DNA from: an uncultured Bacilli bacterium
GTDB taxonomy: Bacteria > Bacillota_I > Bacilli_A > RF39 > UBA660
Length of the DNA: 8,624 bases
Direction: 5' to 3'
NCBI GenBank assembly: GCA_944371685.1
Contig: CALVXV010000051.1
Span: 1-8,624 of the forward strand
Part shown: positions 1 through 5,900 of the stretch, one piece after another
Numbering within the stretch: position 1 is the stretch's first letter
Layout of the letters: every line of letters starts with the position of its first letter
The notes under the pieces: model-generated
What the model was told of the DNA's origin: nothing
Database searches by the model: none
Seen by the model: the letters and a program-made list of their open reading frames with translations, nothing else
Position numbers and translations under genes: made by a program

Positions 1-1
1 A

Positions 2-388
2 AAATATAAATTTATTATTTTATATGGTATATTTGGTGTTTTAACAACTTTAATTAATATTGTTACATATAGTTTATTATATAGTGTTTTAGGTTTTTCT
101 AATGTTATTAGTAATATTATTGCTTGGGTGCTTTCGGTTTTATTTGCATTTATTACAAATAAACTTTGGGTATTTGGAAGTAAAAGTTTTGAATTTAAGT
201 TATTTATGGTCGAACTTGGCAATTTTACTTTATGTAGATTAGCGACAGGTGTTTTAGATTTAGGAATTATGTTTGTTGGAGTTGATTTGTTAAAAGGACC
301 GGCTATTATTTTAAAAGTTATCTCTAATGTGATAGTAATTATTTTAAATTATGTAATGAGTAAGGTATTTGTATTTAAAAAGAAATAG
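2..388 (+). CDS. GtrA-like family membrane protein, 5' partial
   Basis: The reading frame is open from the left edge of the window (frame starting at position 2) to TAG at 386-388, giving 128 visible residues. The true start lies outside, probably only about ten residues away. Visible family marks are an early YGIFGVLTTLIN stretch, then SNIIAWVLSVLFAFITNKLWVF, and a closing NYVMSKVFVFKKK. Together these are the usual signature of the GtrA/DPMS2-type family (PF04138), with four predicted membrane helices and a short basic tail. Such proteins are thought to help move polyprenyl-linked sugars across the membrane for wall or lipopolysaccharide glycosylation, often beside a glycosyltransferase. 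No partner is visible here, so the substrate is unknown. An internal GTG at position 128 could be taken for a start, but conserved sequence continues upstream of it. A terminator hairpin begins on the last base of the stop codon. Confidence 0.85.
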   Translation, partial: KYKFIILYGIFGVLTTLINIVTYSLLYSVLGFSNVISNIIAWVLSVLFAFITNKLWVFGSKSFEFKLFMVELGNFTLCRLATGVLDLGIMFVGVDLLKGPAIILKVISNVIVIILNYVMSKVFVFKKK

Positions 389-423
389 GTGTTACTGCAT
401 TTGCAATAATACCTTTTATTTTG
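388..423 (+). terminator. Rho-independent terminator after the GtrA-like gene
   Basis: GGTGTTACTGC (388-398) pairs with GCAATAATACC (403-413) around an ATTT loop, with one mismatch and one G-T wobble. It is followed at once by TTTTATTTTG. The stem begins on the last base of the TAG stop codon. Confidence 0.75.
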
Positions 424-469
424 TTTAAAAATAAATATATGTTCTTATTGACAAAATTTTACATTTTGC

Positions 470-499
470 TTGACTTTGATAGGGGAGATGGGTTAAAAT
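470..499 (+). promoter_or_regulatory. Promoter for the HTH gene
   Basis: TTGACT (470-475) and TAAAAT (494-499) are separated by 18 bases. They place the transcript start just before a strong AGGAGGG ribosome site (508-514), which is 10 bases from the ATG at 525. A second TTGACA at 448-453 has no good -10 box at the right distance. Supported by sequence similarity only. Confidence 0.55.
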
Positions 500-524
500 G
501 TAATAGTAGGAGGGTTACATACAT

Positions 525-1310
525 ATGGAAAGATTAAATGACATTTTAAGAGAGCTTGGTATATCTAAGGTGAAGTTAGCTAAGTGTTTAGGGGTTTCTA
601 GGCAAATGATTTATAATTATTTGGAACTTGATGATATTAATAAGTGGCCAAAAGATAAAAAAGTTATTTTACTTAATATTTTAGGTATTAAATCAGCTGA
701 TGAGCTTAATGATATTAAGGTTGATACTGATTATATTATGGATGTTGAAACTAGAATTAATAGTTTATTTGAAAATTCAAATAAAAGTGAACTTGGTGAA
801 AGTAATGTTATTTTTTCTGGTTTAGATGAAAAAAGAAAAGAACTTTTGCATAATATTGTCGATGAAGTTAAAGAACGCTTAGAAGATGAAAAAGATGAAG
901 AAGGATATAATTCTATTTTATATTTATATCATTATTTACAGTCAATGGAAGCTATGAGAGAACTTAAGTACATTTTAGCTTATGTATCTAAGGTTGGCGG
1001 ATATACTAAACCTTATGAATTTGTATATGATGAAACTGAACAATTTGTGTTTGAGAGTATTTTGTTTTCAGCATTTAATTTATATCATGCAGGAACTTCT
1101 AGTAAAACTAGAATAGCTGAGACACATAAACGTTTTGTGGCGCAAATAGAACATAAATTAGAAGATAAAATGAGTAGGACGTTAGAGATGAATACACTTA
1201 AAATACAAGCTATGAAGGAATTAGGATTAACGGAAGTTAATGATGAAAATGTAGCAGAATTAATGTATAAAATAGATGAAATACAGGCTCGTAAAGCTAG
1301 AAACAATTAA
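525..1310 (+). CDS. HTH DNA-binding protein with unrecognised C-terminal region
   Basis: This 261-residue protein begins with a compact helix-turn-helix: KVKLAKCLG (about residues 15-23) then SRQMIYNYL (25-33), typical of XRE/Cro-like or related HTH folds, so DNA binding is likely. Residues 100-127 are highly charged and probably a helical or coiled linker. Residues 128-230 form a helix-rich region with many aromatic residues (ILYLYHYLQ, ESILFSAFNLYH) that I do not recognise; it could be a sensing or dimerisation domain. The start is fixed by AGGAGGG ten bases upstream and by the HTH beginning almost at once. It is transcribed alone from its own promoter after a terminator. Its TAA stop forms the first three bases of the dif site, so the coding region directly abuts it. 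Target and signal are unknown. Regulator is inference; it could instead be a structural DNA-binding protein acting near the terminus. Confidence 0.8.
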   Translation: MERLNDILRELGISKVKLAKCLGVSRQMIYNYLELDDINKWPKDKKVILLNILGIKSADELNDIKVDTDYIMDVETRINSLFENSNKSELGESNVIFSGLDEKRKELLHNIVDEVKERLEDEKDEEGYNSILYLYHYLQSMEAMRELKYILAYVSKVGGYTKPYEFVYDETEQFVFESILFSAFNLYHAGTSSKTRIAETHKRFVAQIEHKLEDKMSRTLEMNTLKIQAMKELGLTEVNDENVAELMYKIDEIQARKARNN

Positions 1311-1335
1311 TCCGATAATATATATTATGTAAACT
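1308..1335 (+). other. dif: dif site (XerC/XerD chromosome dimer resolution site)
   Basis: The 28 bases have three parts. The left XerC-type arm is TAATCCGATAA (1308-1318), the 6-bp centre is TATATA (1319-1324), and the right XerD-type arm is TTATGTAAACT (1325-1335). Compared with the Bacillus subtilis dif sequence as I recall it, 23 of 28 bases agree, and the last 19 (end of the left arm, centre and whole XerD arm) are identical. The core at 1315-1328 is a perfect 14-bp palindrome, as expected where two recombinases bind face to face. Known role: XerC and XerD act here, controlled by FtsK/SpoIIIE, to resolve chromosome dimers at the replication terminus. A XerD-type gene lies about 2.9 kb to the right. 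The first three bases are also the TAA stop of the preceding gene. No second copy was seen in the window. Confidence 0.85.
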
Positions 1336-1353
1336 TGTATATGAAAGAAAAAC

Positions 1354-1390
1354 GAGTAGTGTTTAAAATGTTATGATACTACTCTTTTAT
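1354..1390 (+). terminator. Terminator hairpin after the HTH gene and dif
   Basis: GAGTAGTGT pairs with ATACTACTC (1354-1362 with 1376-1384, one G-T wobble) around a loop of about 13 bases, followed by TTTTATTA. A run of A bases precedes the stem, so it may also work weakly on the minus strand. It would end the HTH transcript downstream of dif. Confidence 0.6.
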
Positions 1391-1407
1391 TAATATTAAG
1401 GGGTGTT

Positions 1408-1917
1408 TTGTTTTTAATTTTAATAATTATTTTATTGGTGATTGCTGTATTTTTTATAATTATTTCCCGTTTTGGTGGCACTAATTTAGATAATATTGGA
1501 AATGAAGATATTTCTACAGTTAATTATGTTCCTAAACAATTTTTATCTAATAATGAATATAATTTTTTAACTAAGTTTATTGATTTATAAAATGAATTAC
1601 ATGTACATATTGTTCCTCAGGTTAATTTGGCTTCAGTTATTCAAAAAATATCTGATAGTAGATTTAATACAGAGCTTTTTAGAAATATTGATTTTGGCAT
1701 TTTTAATGCAGATTATAGTAAATTGCTTTTGTTAATTGAACTTAATGATGAATCACATAATATTGCTCATAGGAAAAAAAGAGATATTAAGGTTCATGAT
1801 ATTTGTAATAAAACTAGCATTAAGTTAATTACATTTTATACAAAGTATTCTAATGAAAAAGAGTATGTTAAAAATAGAATAATTAAAGAGATTAATATAT
1901 TACGCGCTGATGATTAA
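1408..1917 (+). pseudogene. DUF2726 protein gene interrupted by an in-frame TAA
   Basis: One frame runs from TTG (1408) to TAA (1915-1917), broken only by TAA at 1588-1590. The first 60 residues give an N-terminal membrane helix (about 2-20), a linker, and FLSNNEYNFLTKFIDL. After the stop the same frame continues NELHVHIVPQVNLASVI, then RNIDFGIF, LLLIELNDESH, RKKRDIKVHDI and IKLITFY. This order matches DUF2726, a family with a restriction-endonuclease-like (PD-(D/E)XK/Vsr-type) core; the Asp of DFGI and the Glu of IELND fall where catalytic residues are expected. The domain is thus split by a single stop with no frameshift. The TTG start has AGGGG only 4 bases upstream. A TTG at 1627 could restart translation but has no good ribosome site. 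I see no clear promoter. A one-base change (for example from AAA, GAA or CAA) is the simplest cause; sequencing error or readthrough are alternatives. Confidence 0.75.
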
Positions 1918-1928
1918 CTACTCCCCTA

Positions 1929-1945
1929 CCCTTATTTTATAAGGG
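1929..1945. repeat. Perfect inverted repeat between convergent genes
   Basis: CCCTTAT and ATAAGGG pair perfectly (7 bp) around a TTT loop, between the end of the DUF2726 gene and the end of the zupT-like gene. Neither strand has a clear U-run after it, so it is a hairpin that may slow polymerase or protect RNA ends, not a standard terminator. Confidence 0.5.
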
Positions 1946-1948
1946 AAA

Positions 1949-2692
1949 TTAGCTTAACATGTGGTTTACGTACATAAATAATATACCGATTAGAAAACTA
2001 ATTATAGTTTTCTTTTTTTCTTTGTATTGTAAAGCTGTTGGTAATAATTCAATAAGAGAAATGTAGGTCATAATACCGGCTATAATAGCAAATAACGCAC
2101 CCATAATAGTATTATTAATATATGGTTTTAGGAATAGAAATGCTAATATAGCTCCTAATGGTTCTGACATACCCGATATAAAAGTTAAGCCTATTGCTTT
2201 TCTTTTGTTTTTGGTGGCATAGTAAACGGGCATAGCGATGCTTATTCCTTCTGGAATATTATGCATTGCAATAGCTATGGTGATAGATATTCCTAATTTT
2301 ATATTGGTTTTTGATGATATATATGTGGCAATTCCTTCAGGAATATTATGAATTATAATAGCAATCATAGTAAAGATACCAAGTTTATATAATTTACTAT
2401 TTTGATCTAATTTGGTTGGCAGGATTTTATCAATAAATAATGGAATGGTTAAACCGATTATGATAAATATGGTTATATTTATAAATATAGAGTTTTTAGT
2501 GGTACTTTGAAACATGGTTAGGCTTTCGGGAATTAAATCAAAAATAGATACACTAAGCATTACGCCTGAGGCGAAGGCTAAGGCACATTTAATAATGTTT
2601 TTTTTATTTCCTTTAATGAATATAAATAGTGAACCTAATAAAGTTGATAATCCAGCAATTAAACATAATAAAAAAGGTAAAATTTCGCTCAT
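1949..2692 (-). CDS. zupT: ZIP family metal importer, ZupT-like
   Basis: This 247-residue integral membrane protein has about eight hydrophobic helices. Two HNIPEG motifs (residues 115-120 and 144-149) are the metal-binding signatures of helices 4 and 5 in ZIP transporters, and Glu177 in GMSEPLG adds the expected helix-6 ligand. Overall layout and length agree with Escherichia coli ZupT, which takes up zinc and also iron, manganese and cobalt. The exact metal here cannot be read from sequence. It lacks the long His-rich loop of many eukaryotic ZIPs. The start is supported by AGGTGAGG (2697-2704) four bases before the ATG. It lies 51 bases downstream of a heavy-metal exporter on the same strand, with a terminator hairpin between. 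I see no clear promoter in that gap, so expression may depend on readthrough. A 17-base inverted repeat follows three bases past its TAA. Confidence 0.88.
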   Translation of the reverse strand: MSEILPFLLCLIAGLSTLLGSLFIFIKGNKKNIIKCALAFASGVMLSVSIFDLIPESLTMFQSTTKNSIFINITIFIIIGLTIPLFIDKILPTKLDQNSKLYKLGIFTMIAIIIHNIPEGIATYISSKTNIKLGISITIAIAMHNIPEGISIAMPVYYATKNKRKAIGLTFISGMSEPLGAILAFLFLKPYINNTIMGALFAIIAGIMTYISLIELLPTALQYKEKKKTIISFLIGILFMYVNHMLS

Positions 2693-2716
2693 TATTCCTC
2701 ACCTATTTTAAATGTA

Positions 2717-2744
2717 TGAAAAAAAGTATGACTTTATCATACTT
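2717..2744 (-). terminator. Terminator or attenuator between exporter and importer genes
   Basis: On the minus strand AAGTATGA pairs with TCATACTT (perfect 8 bp, plus coordinates 2737-2744 and 2724-2731) around a 5-base loop, followed directly by a run of U. It starts on the last base of the exporter stop codon and sits about 25 bases before the zupT-like start. Confidence 0.75.
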
Positions 2745-3577
2745 TAAACACCAAATATTTTTAAAAGTAATCCTGTTATTATACTAATAGAATATAAAAT
2801 ACCTACTATTTTTATATTTTCTTTGACATTTGGGTTTGTTTTGAATAAAACTAGTAGTGCTACCCCACTATTCGCTAAAAGCCCGGCTAAAGCGGATGAA
2901 AGGGGTAAAATTTTTGCTATATATAATTCAGTTAAAATTATACTTGAACCACAATTAGGAATTAAACCAATTAAACCAGCTATAAAAGGTGTAAAGAAGT
3001 TGGTCTTATCGAAGATATGTTTAATATTAGCTTCACCTATATAATAGAAGGCAGTATTTAATATAAAGGTGATTATAAATATAAATATTAAGGTTTTTAT
3101 GGTATGTTTTAACGCTGGTAATATTATACCGTGTTCACAGTCACAATGGTCGTGCTGGCATATTTCAAAATGTTCTTGTGGGTTTTCTTTTCTGATAATT
3201 AAATCTATAATAAAACCGCATACAAGACCAATAACTATTTTTATGGCAATTAATAGTAATATATTATTAATTGGAGCTTTTTCAGCTATTAGGATTGGAA
3301 GCATTTCGTCACTGGTTGATAGATATATAGCAATTAATGTTCCTAAACTAATTATTCTAGTTATATAAAGGTTGGTGGCGAGGACAGAGAAACCACATTG
3401 TGGTAAGGCACCTAGTATACTACCGATTAATGGTCCAAATTTACCAGCTTTTTTAATAGTTTTTTCGGTTTTGTGAGATAATTTATGTTCAAAAAATTCA
3501 ATGATTAAAAAAGCAATAAATAGAAACGGAATAATTTTTAAACAGTCCAATATTGTATCTATAATTACTTCTTGCAT
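2744..3577 (-). CDS. Putative 10-TM heavy-metal exporter (ArsP_2/putative Mn transporter type)
   Basis: This 277-residue membrane protein matches the family called putative 10-TM heavy-metal exporter (PF11449), often annotated as a putative manganese transporter. Two halves carry matching motifs, GSILGALPQCGFS (52-64) and GLIGLIPNCGSS (201-212), pointing to an internal repeat that probably forms the transport path. LSTSDEMLPIL (86-96) is also typical of the family. Between the halves is a soluble loop with H136, C140, H142, H144, C145, C147 and H149, an evident metal-binding cluster. The gene starts inside the end of the phosphatase gene (13-base overlap). Its own ribosome site is weak (GGGA about 9 bases upstream), so translational coupling is likely. 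A metal importer gene follows. Role as metal efflux is family knowledge; direction and metal are not proven in most members. Confidence 0.82.
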   Translation of the reverse strand: MQEVIIDTILDCLKIIPFLFIAFLIIEFFEHKLSHKTEKTIKKAGKFGPLIGSILGALPQCGFSVLATNLYITRIISLGTLIAIYLSTSDEMLPILIAEKAPINNILLLIAIKIVIGLVCGFIIDLIIRKENPQEHFEICQHDHCDCEHGIILPALKHTIKTLIFIFIITFILNTAFYYIGEANIKHIFDKTNFFTPFIAGLIGLIPNCGSSIILTELYIAKILPLSSALAGLLANSGVALLVLFKTNPNVKENIKIVGILYSISIITGLLLKIFGV

Positions 3578-4161
3578 AATGTTTTTCCCATTCCTATTTG
3601 TTTAAGATTTTGGTTTATTTCGCTATCGGTTACTATTATAAAATTTGCGGTTTGTAATTTTATTTTTTCATAAAATAGCGTGCTGATTAATAGTCCGTGT
3701 GAAACGACAATAACTTTATTATAATCTAAATATTTAGATAAAGCTTGAATGGCTCTTTCTTGGACGTGTTCTATTGATTCTGTTTTAAAATTGCATATGT
3801 GATTATGATTTTGTTTTTTTAATTCCCAATCGTGTTTGGCAATTTTAATTAATTTTAAAAATTCTTCTTCAGTGTTGTAATTATTGGATAAGTCTGGAAT
3901 CCATTCGTGTAATAATGGTTCAACATTTATATCTAAATGGTGTTTTTGGGCGATAATACTAGCTGTTTGCATGGCTCTAGTATAAGGTGATGATATTAAA
4001 ATATCTGCTTTTTCAAATGTTTTATTTTTGGCAGTTTCTTTAACGTCATTAATGCCTTTTGGAGTTAATGGAGCTAAAGCTAAGCCGGTACCTTTAAAAC
4101 CTAATTTTACAATTTCATCATATGTTGGCTGTCCATGTCTTACTAAAATAAATTTTGTCAT
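3565..4161 (-). CDS. Histidine phosphatase family protein (phosphoglycerate mutase-like)
   Basis: This 198-residue cytosolic protein has the full histidine phosphatase set. RHG at 8-10 carries the His9 that becomes phosphorylated; R62 lies in SSPYTRAMQTA (57-67); the acid E86 lies in HEW; and the second catalytic His155 lies in VVSHG. These enzymes remove or move phosphate groups from small molecules or proteins. The substrate cannot be told: it is not an obvious glycolytic phosphoglycerate mutase, being shorter and lacking that enzyme's other motifs, and could be a CobC-, PhoE- or SixA-like phosphatase. The start is supported by GAGGTG (4167-4172) and an extended -10 promoter just upstream. 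Its 3' end overlaps the metal exporter start by 13 bases, so the two are co-translated. Any functional link to metal transport is inference only. Confidence 0.88.
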   Translation of the reverse strand: MTKFILVRHGQPTYDEIVKLGFKGTGLALAPLTPKGINDVKETAKNKTFEKADILISSPYTRAMQTASIIAQKHHLDINVEPLLHEWIPDLSNNYNTEEEFLKLIKIAKHDWELKKQNHNHICNFKTESIEHVQERAIQALSKYLDYNKVIVVSHGLLISTLFYEKIKLQTANFIIVTDSEINQNLKQIGMGKTLCKK

Positions 4162-4180
4162 ATTTACACCTCGCTTTAAT

Positions 4181-4189
4181 ATTATAACA
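4181..4189 (-). promoter_or_regulatory. Extended -10 promoter for the phosphatase-metal gene cluster
   Basis: Minus strand reads TGTTATAAT, a perfect extended -10 box, with the transcript start predicted near 4174 and a very short leader before GAGGTG. No good -35 box is present. The same 13-base block (ATGTTATAATATT, 4178-4190) recurs upstream of holA. Confidence 0.5.
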
Positions 4190-4200
4190 TGTTTTAGTCC

Positions 4201-5076
4201 TTATTTACCATGGGGATGGAATTCTTTATAATTCTTTTGCAGTCTGTCACTGGTTATATGAGTATATATTTGAGTTGTTGAAATATCGCTATGTCCTAGT
4301 AATTCTTGGATGCTTCTTAAATCTGCACCATGTTTTAGTAAATGAGTGGCAAAGGAATGTCTTAATGTGTGCGGTGATAGTTCGCTTTTAATACCTTTTT
4401 CTTTGGCTATTTTTTGCAGTATTTTAAAGAATCCTTGTCTAGTCATTTTATTTCCGTGATTGTTTAAGAAAAGATAATTATTTTCACCATGTTTAAATAA
4501 AGAGGTGCGGTGATACAAGATATAGTTTGTTAATGCTTCTAAGGCATAATCATCTAGTGGAACAATCCTTTCTTTAGAACCTTTGCCGAATATTCTAACT
4601 GAAGCGTTTTTTAAATCTATATCATTGACATTTAGATTTATTAGTTCGCTTACTCTAAGGCCACTACTATACATAAGTTCTAACATAGCTTTATTTCTAT
4701 AATCAAAATCGGTTTTTAAACTGATATCTAAAAGGGTATTTATTTCTTCTTCGGTTAAGACTTTAGGTAATTTTTTAGCGCTTTTGGGATTAGTAATGGT
4801 GATTAGAGGATTATTTGTACTATATTTATTTAGCTGTAAAAATTTATAAAAGCTTTTTAAGGTGCTGATACATCTTGATACGCTATTAGTACTTTCTTTT
4901 TTAGATAGTGTTTGAATATAGGTTTGGATGTCTTTTTTTGTTAGTTTGGTAAGGTCTTTTTTTAAATAGTTATTAGCTTTTTGTAGGTCTCTTTTATATG
5001 AATCAATTGTGTTTTCACTATATTTTTTTTCAAATCTTAGATAGTCAATAAATTCATTTATTAGTTGTTCTTGCAT
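4201..5076 (-). CDS. xerD: XerD-type site-specific tyrosine recombinase
   Basis: This 291-residue protein has the two-domain build of XerC/XerD: an N-terminal core-binding domain (about 1-95, with SENTIDSYKRDL) and a catalytic domain carrying R141 (GLRVSEL), K165 (FGKGSKER), H236 and R239 (HTLRHSFATHL), H262 (LLGHSDIS) and nucleophile Y271 (TTQIYTH). All six catalytic residues are present with spacing almost as in E. coli XerD (298 residues). It cuts and rejoins DNA at dif together with XerC to separate chromosome dimers. XerD over XerC is likely from overall sequence but not certain; no second recombinase gene is in the window. The start is set by a near-perfect AAGGTGAT (5081-5088), four bases before the ATG. 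A dif site lies 2.9 kb downstream, a tighter linkage than in most bacteria. The gene is first in a four-gene minus-strand run and divergent from the 236-residue unknown gene. Confidence 0.88.
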   Translation of the reverse strand: MQEQLINEFIDYLRFEKKYSENTIDSYKRDLQKANNYLKKDLTKLTKKDIQTYIQTLSKKESTNSVSRCISTLKSFYKFLQLNKYSTNNPLITITNPKSAKKLPKVLTEEEINTLLDISLKTDFDYRNKAMLELMYSSGLRVSELINLNVNDIDLKNASVRIFGKGSKERIVPLDDYALEALTNYILYHRTSLFKHGENNYLFLNNHGNKMTRQGFFKILQKIAKEKGIKSELSPHTLRHSFATHLLKHGADLRSIQELLGHSDISTTQIYTHITSDRLQKNYKEFHPHGK

Positions 5077-5103
5077 TTATATCACCTTTTATTTCCTATA
5101 TAT

Positions 5104-5112
5104 ATTTTAGCA
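5104..5112 (-). promoter_or_regulatory. Extended -10 promoter for xerD
   Basis: Minus strand reads TGCTAAAAT, an extended -10 box, about 28 bases before the xerD start and ahead of its AAGGTGAT ribosome site. No clear -35 box. It shares the 104-base divergent spacer with the promoter of the opposite gene. Confidence 0.45.
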
Positions 5113-5130
5113 CAAATTATATTGCTTTTT

Positions 5131-5159
5131 TTGTATTTTGATTAAAAATAAGATATAAT
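5131..5159 (+). promoter_or_regulatory. Promoter for the unknown gene and rarA
   Basis: TTGTAT (5131-5136) and a perfect TATAAT (5154-5159) with 17-base spacing lie just before an AAGGA ribosome site (5168-5172) and the ATG at 5181. The -35 box matches only its first three bases. It would drive both this gene and rarA. Confidence 0.55.
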
Positions 5160-5180
5160 TGAAGTATAAGGAATGATTTT

Positions 5181-5891
5181 ATGGAAAGAAATTGTAGTGT
5201 TAAGATTAATTATAAAGGGACTAAACATGTACTTTCTTTGGGGGAGTTATGTAAGGTTTCTTTAGATAATATTTATTTTTCTAAATGTAATCAGGAGCTT
5301 GATTTGATTAGTTATTATGCGGATATGGAAGAAGAAATGTTACAGGTGGAGCCGAAGGCTTTAAAGTATTTATGCTCTATTGATAAGGATAGATGTGTTT
5401 GCAGTTTATATGAATCTACTGCTTTTCCTCATGCACCATTAATTATACAGTATTTGGGTGATTTTTTGTTTCGTGAGCTTATTTCGGATACCATTTTATC
5501 TCTTTATATTGATGGAGTGAATTTAAACTGGTTTAAAACGGTTAGTGATATAGATACATATAAGGCTAATTTTCAGTATTTGATGCAGCATCCTTTGGTG
5601 ATAGATATAAAACATTTGTCTTTATGTGATGATTATTATGGAACTTTGATTTGGTATGCTAAAAGTAATTTGACGAGGCAAAATAATATTACCAATATAC
5701 TTTCTTCGGCAGAAAATAAGAACCGTAAACTTTTAAAAAAGCAATATGCGAAGGTTTTAAGTATGGCCGATAAGATTTTAGAAGAACAAAGATATTTTGC
5801 AGAAGCATGTGATTTTATTAATGAAAAACGTTTTGAGGTTCCGAAAGTTAAAACGTATGCTAGATATATGAATGAGAGAGGTTTTAAATAA
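5181..5891 (+). CDS. Uncharacterised 236-residue protein coupled to rarA
   Basis: I do not recognise this protein. It has no signal peptide or membrane helix, so it is probably cytosolic. It carries eight scattered cysteines (5, 24, 36, 65, 72, 74, 149, 210), including a CVC at 72-74, without a classical zinc-finger spacing. The N-terminal part looks like mixed strand and helix; residues 175-215 are a charged helical stretch (ENKNRKLLKKQYAKVL), and the end is basic. Repeated aromatic and acidic patches (LISYYADMEEEML) give no family. The start is supported by AAGGA eight bases upstream and a good TATAAT promoter. Its TAA overlaps the ribosome site of rarA and the gap is only nine bases, so the two are translated together. 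A role near rarA in replication or repair is possible but is inference only. Confidence 0.75.
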   Translation: MERNCSVKINYKGTKHVLSLGELCKVSLDNIYFSKCNQELDLISYYADMEEEMLQVEPKALKYLCSIDKDRCVCSLYESTAFPHAPLIIQYLGDFLFRELISDTILSLYIDGVNLNWFKTVSDIDTYKANFQYLMQHPLVIDIKHLSLCDDYYGTLIWYAKSNLTRQNNITNILSSAENKNRKLLKKQYAKVLSMADKILEEQRYFAEACDFINEKRFEVPKVKTYARYMNERGFK

Positions 5892-5900
5892 GGTGATGAT

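Noticed and set aside
1085..1306. Open frame antisense to the HTH gene, and similar frames opposite zupT, the exporter, xerD and the 147-residue gene.
   Set aside because: They lie wholly against well-supported genes, have no good ribosome sites, and give no recognisable proteins; they are shadows of AT-rich coding DNA.
1308..1917. A dif-integrated mobile element (Xer-using phage or IMEX) carrying the HTH and DUF2726 genes.
   Set aside because: Such an element should be flanked by two dif-like sites. I found only one in the window, and no integrase, phage or conjugation genes.
1592..1917. A separate small protein starting at the ATG just after the internal TAA (1592).
   Set aside because: That ATG is out of frame with the conserved DUF2726 sequence and soon reaches a stop.
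4201..5076. XerS or XerH single-recombinase type.
   Set aside because: Those proteins are about 350 residues or more and use different dif sequences. This one is 291 residues with XerD spacing, and the nearby site is a classic 28-bp XerC/XerD dif.
5093..5130. A second dif-like AT-rich palindromic stretch upstream of xerD.
   Set aside because: It has TATATATA but no TTATGTAAAC-type arm; ordinary AT-rich promoter spacer explains it.
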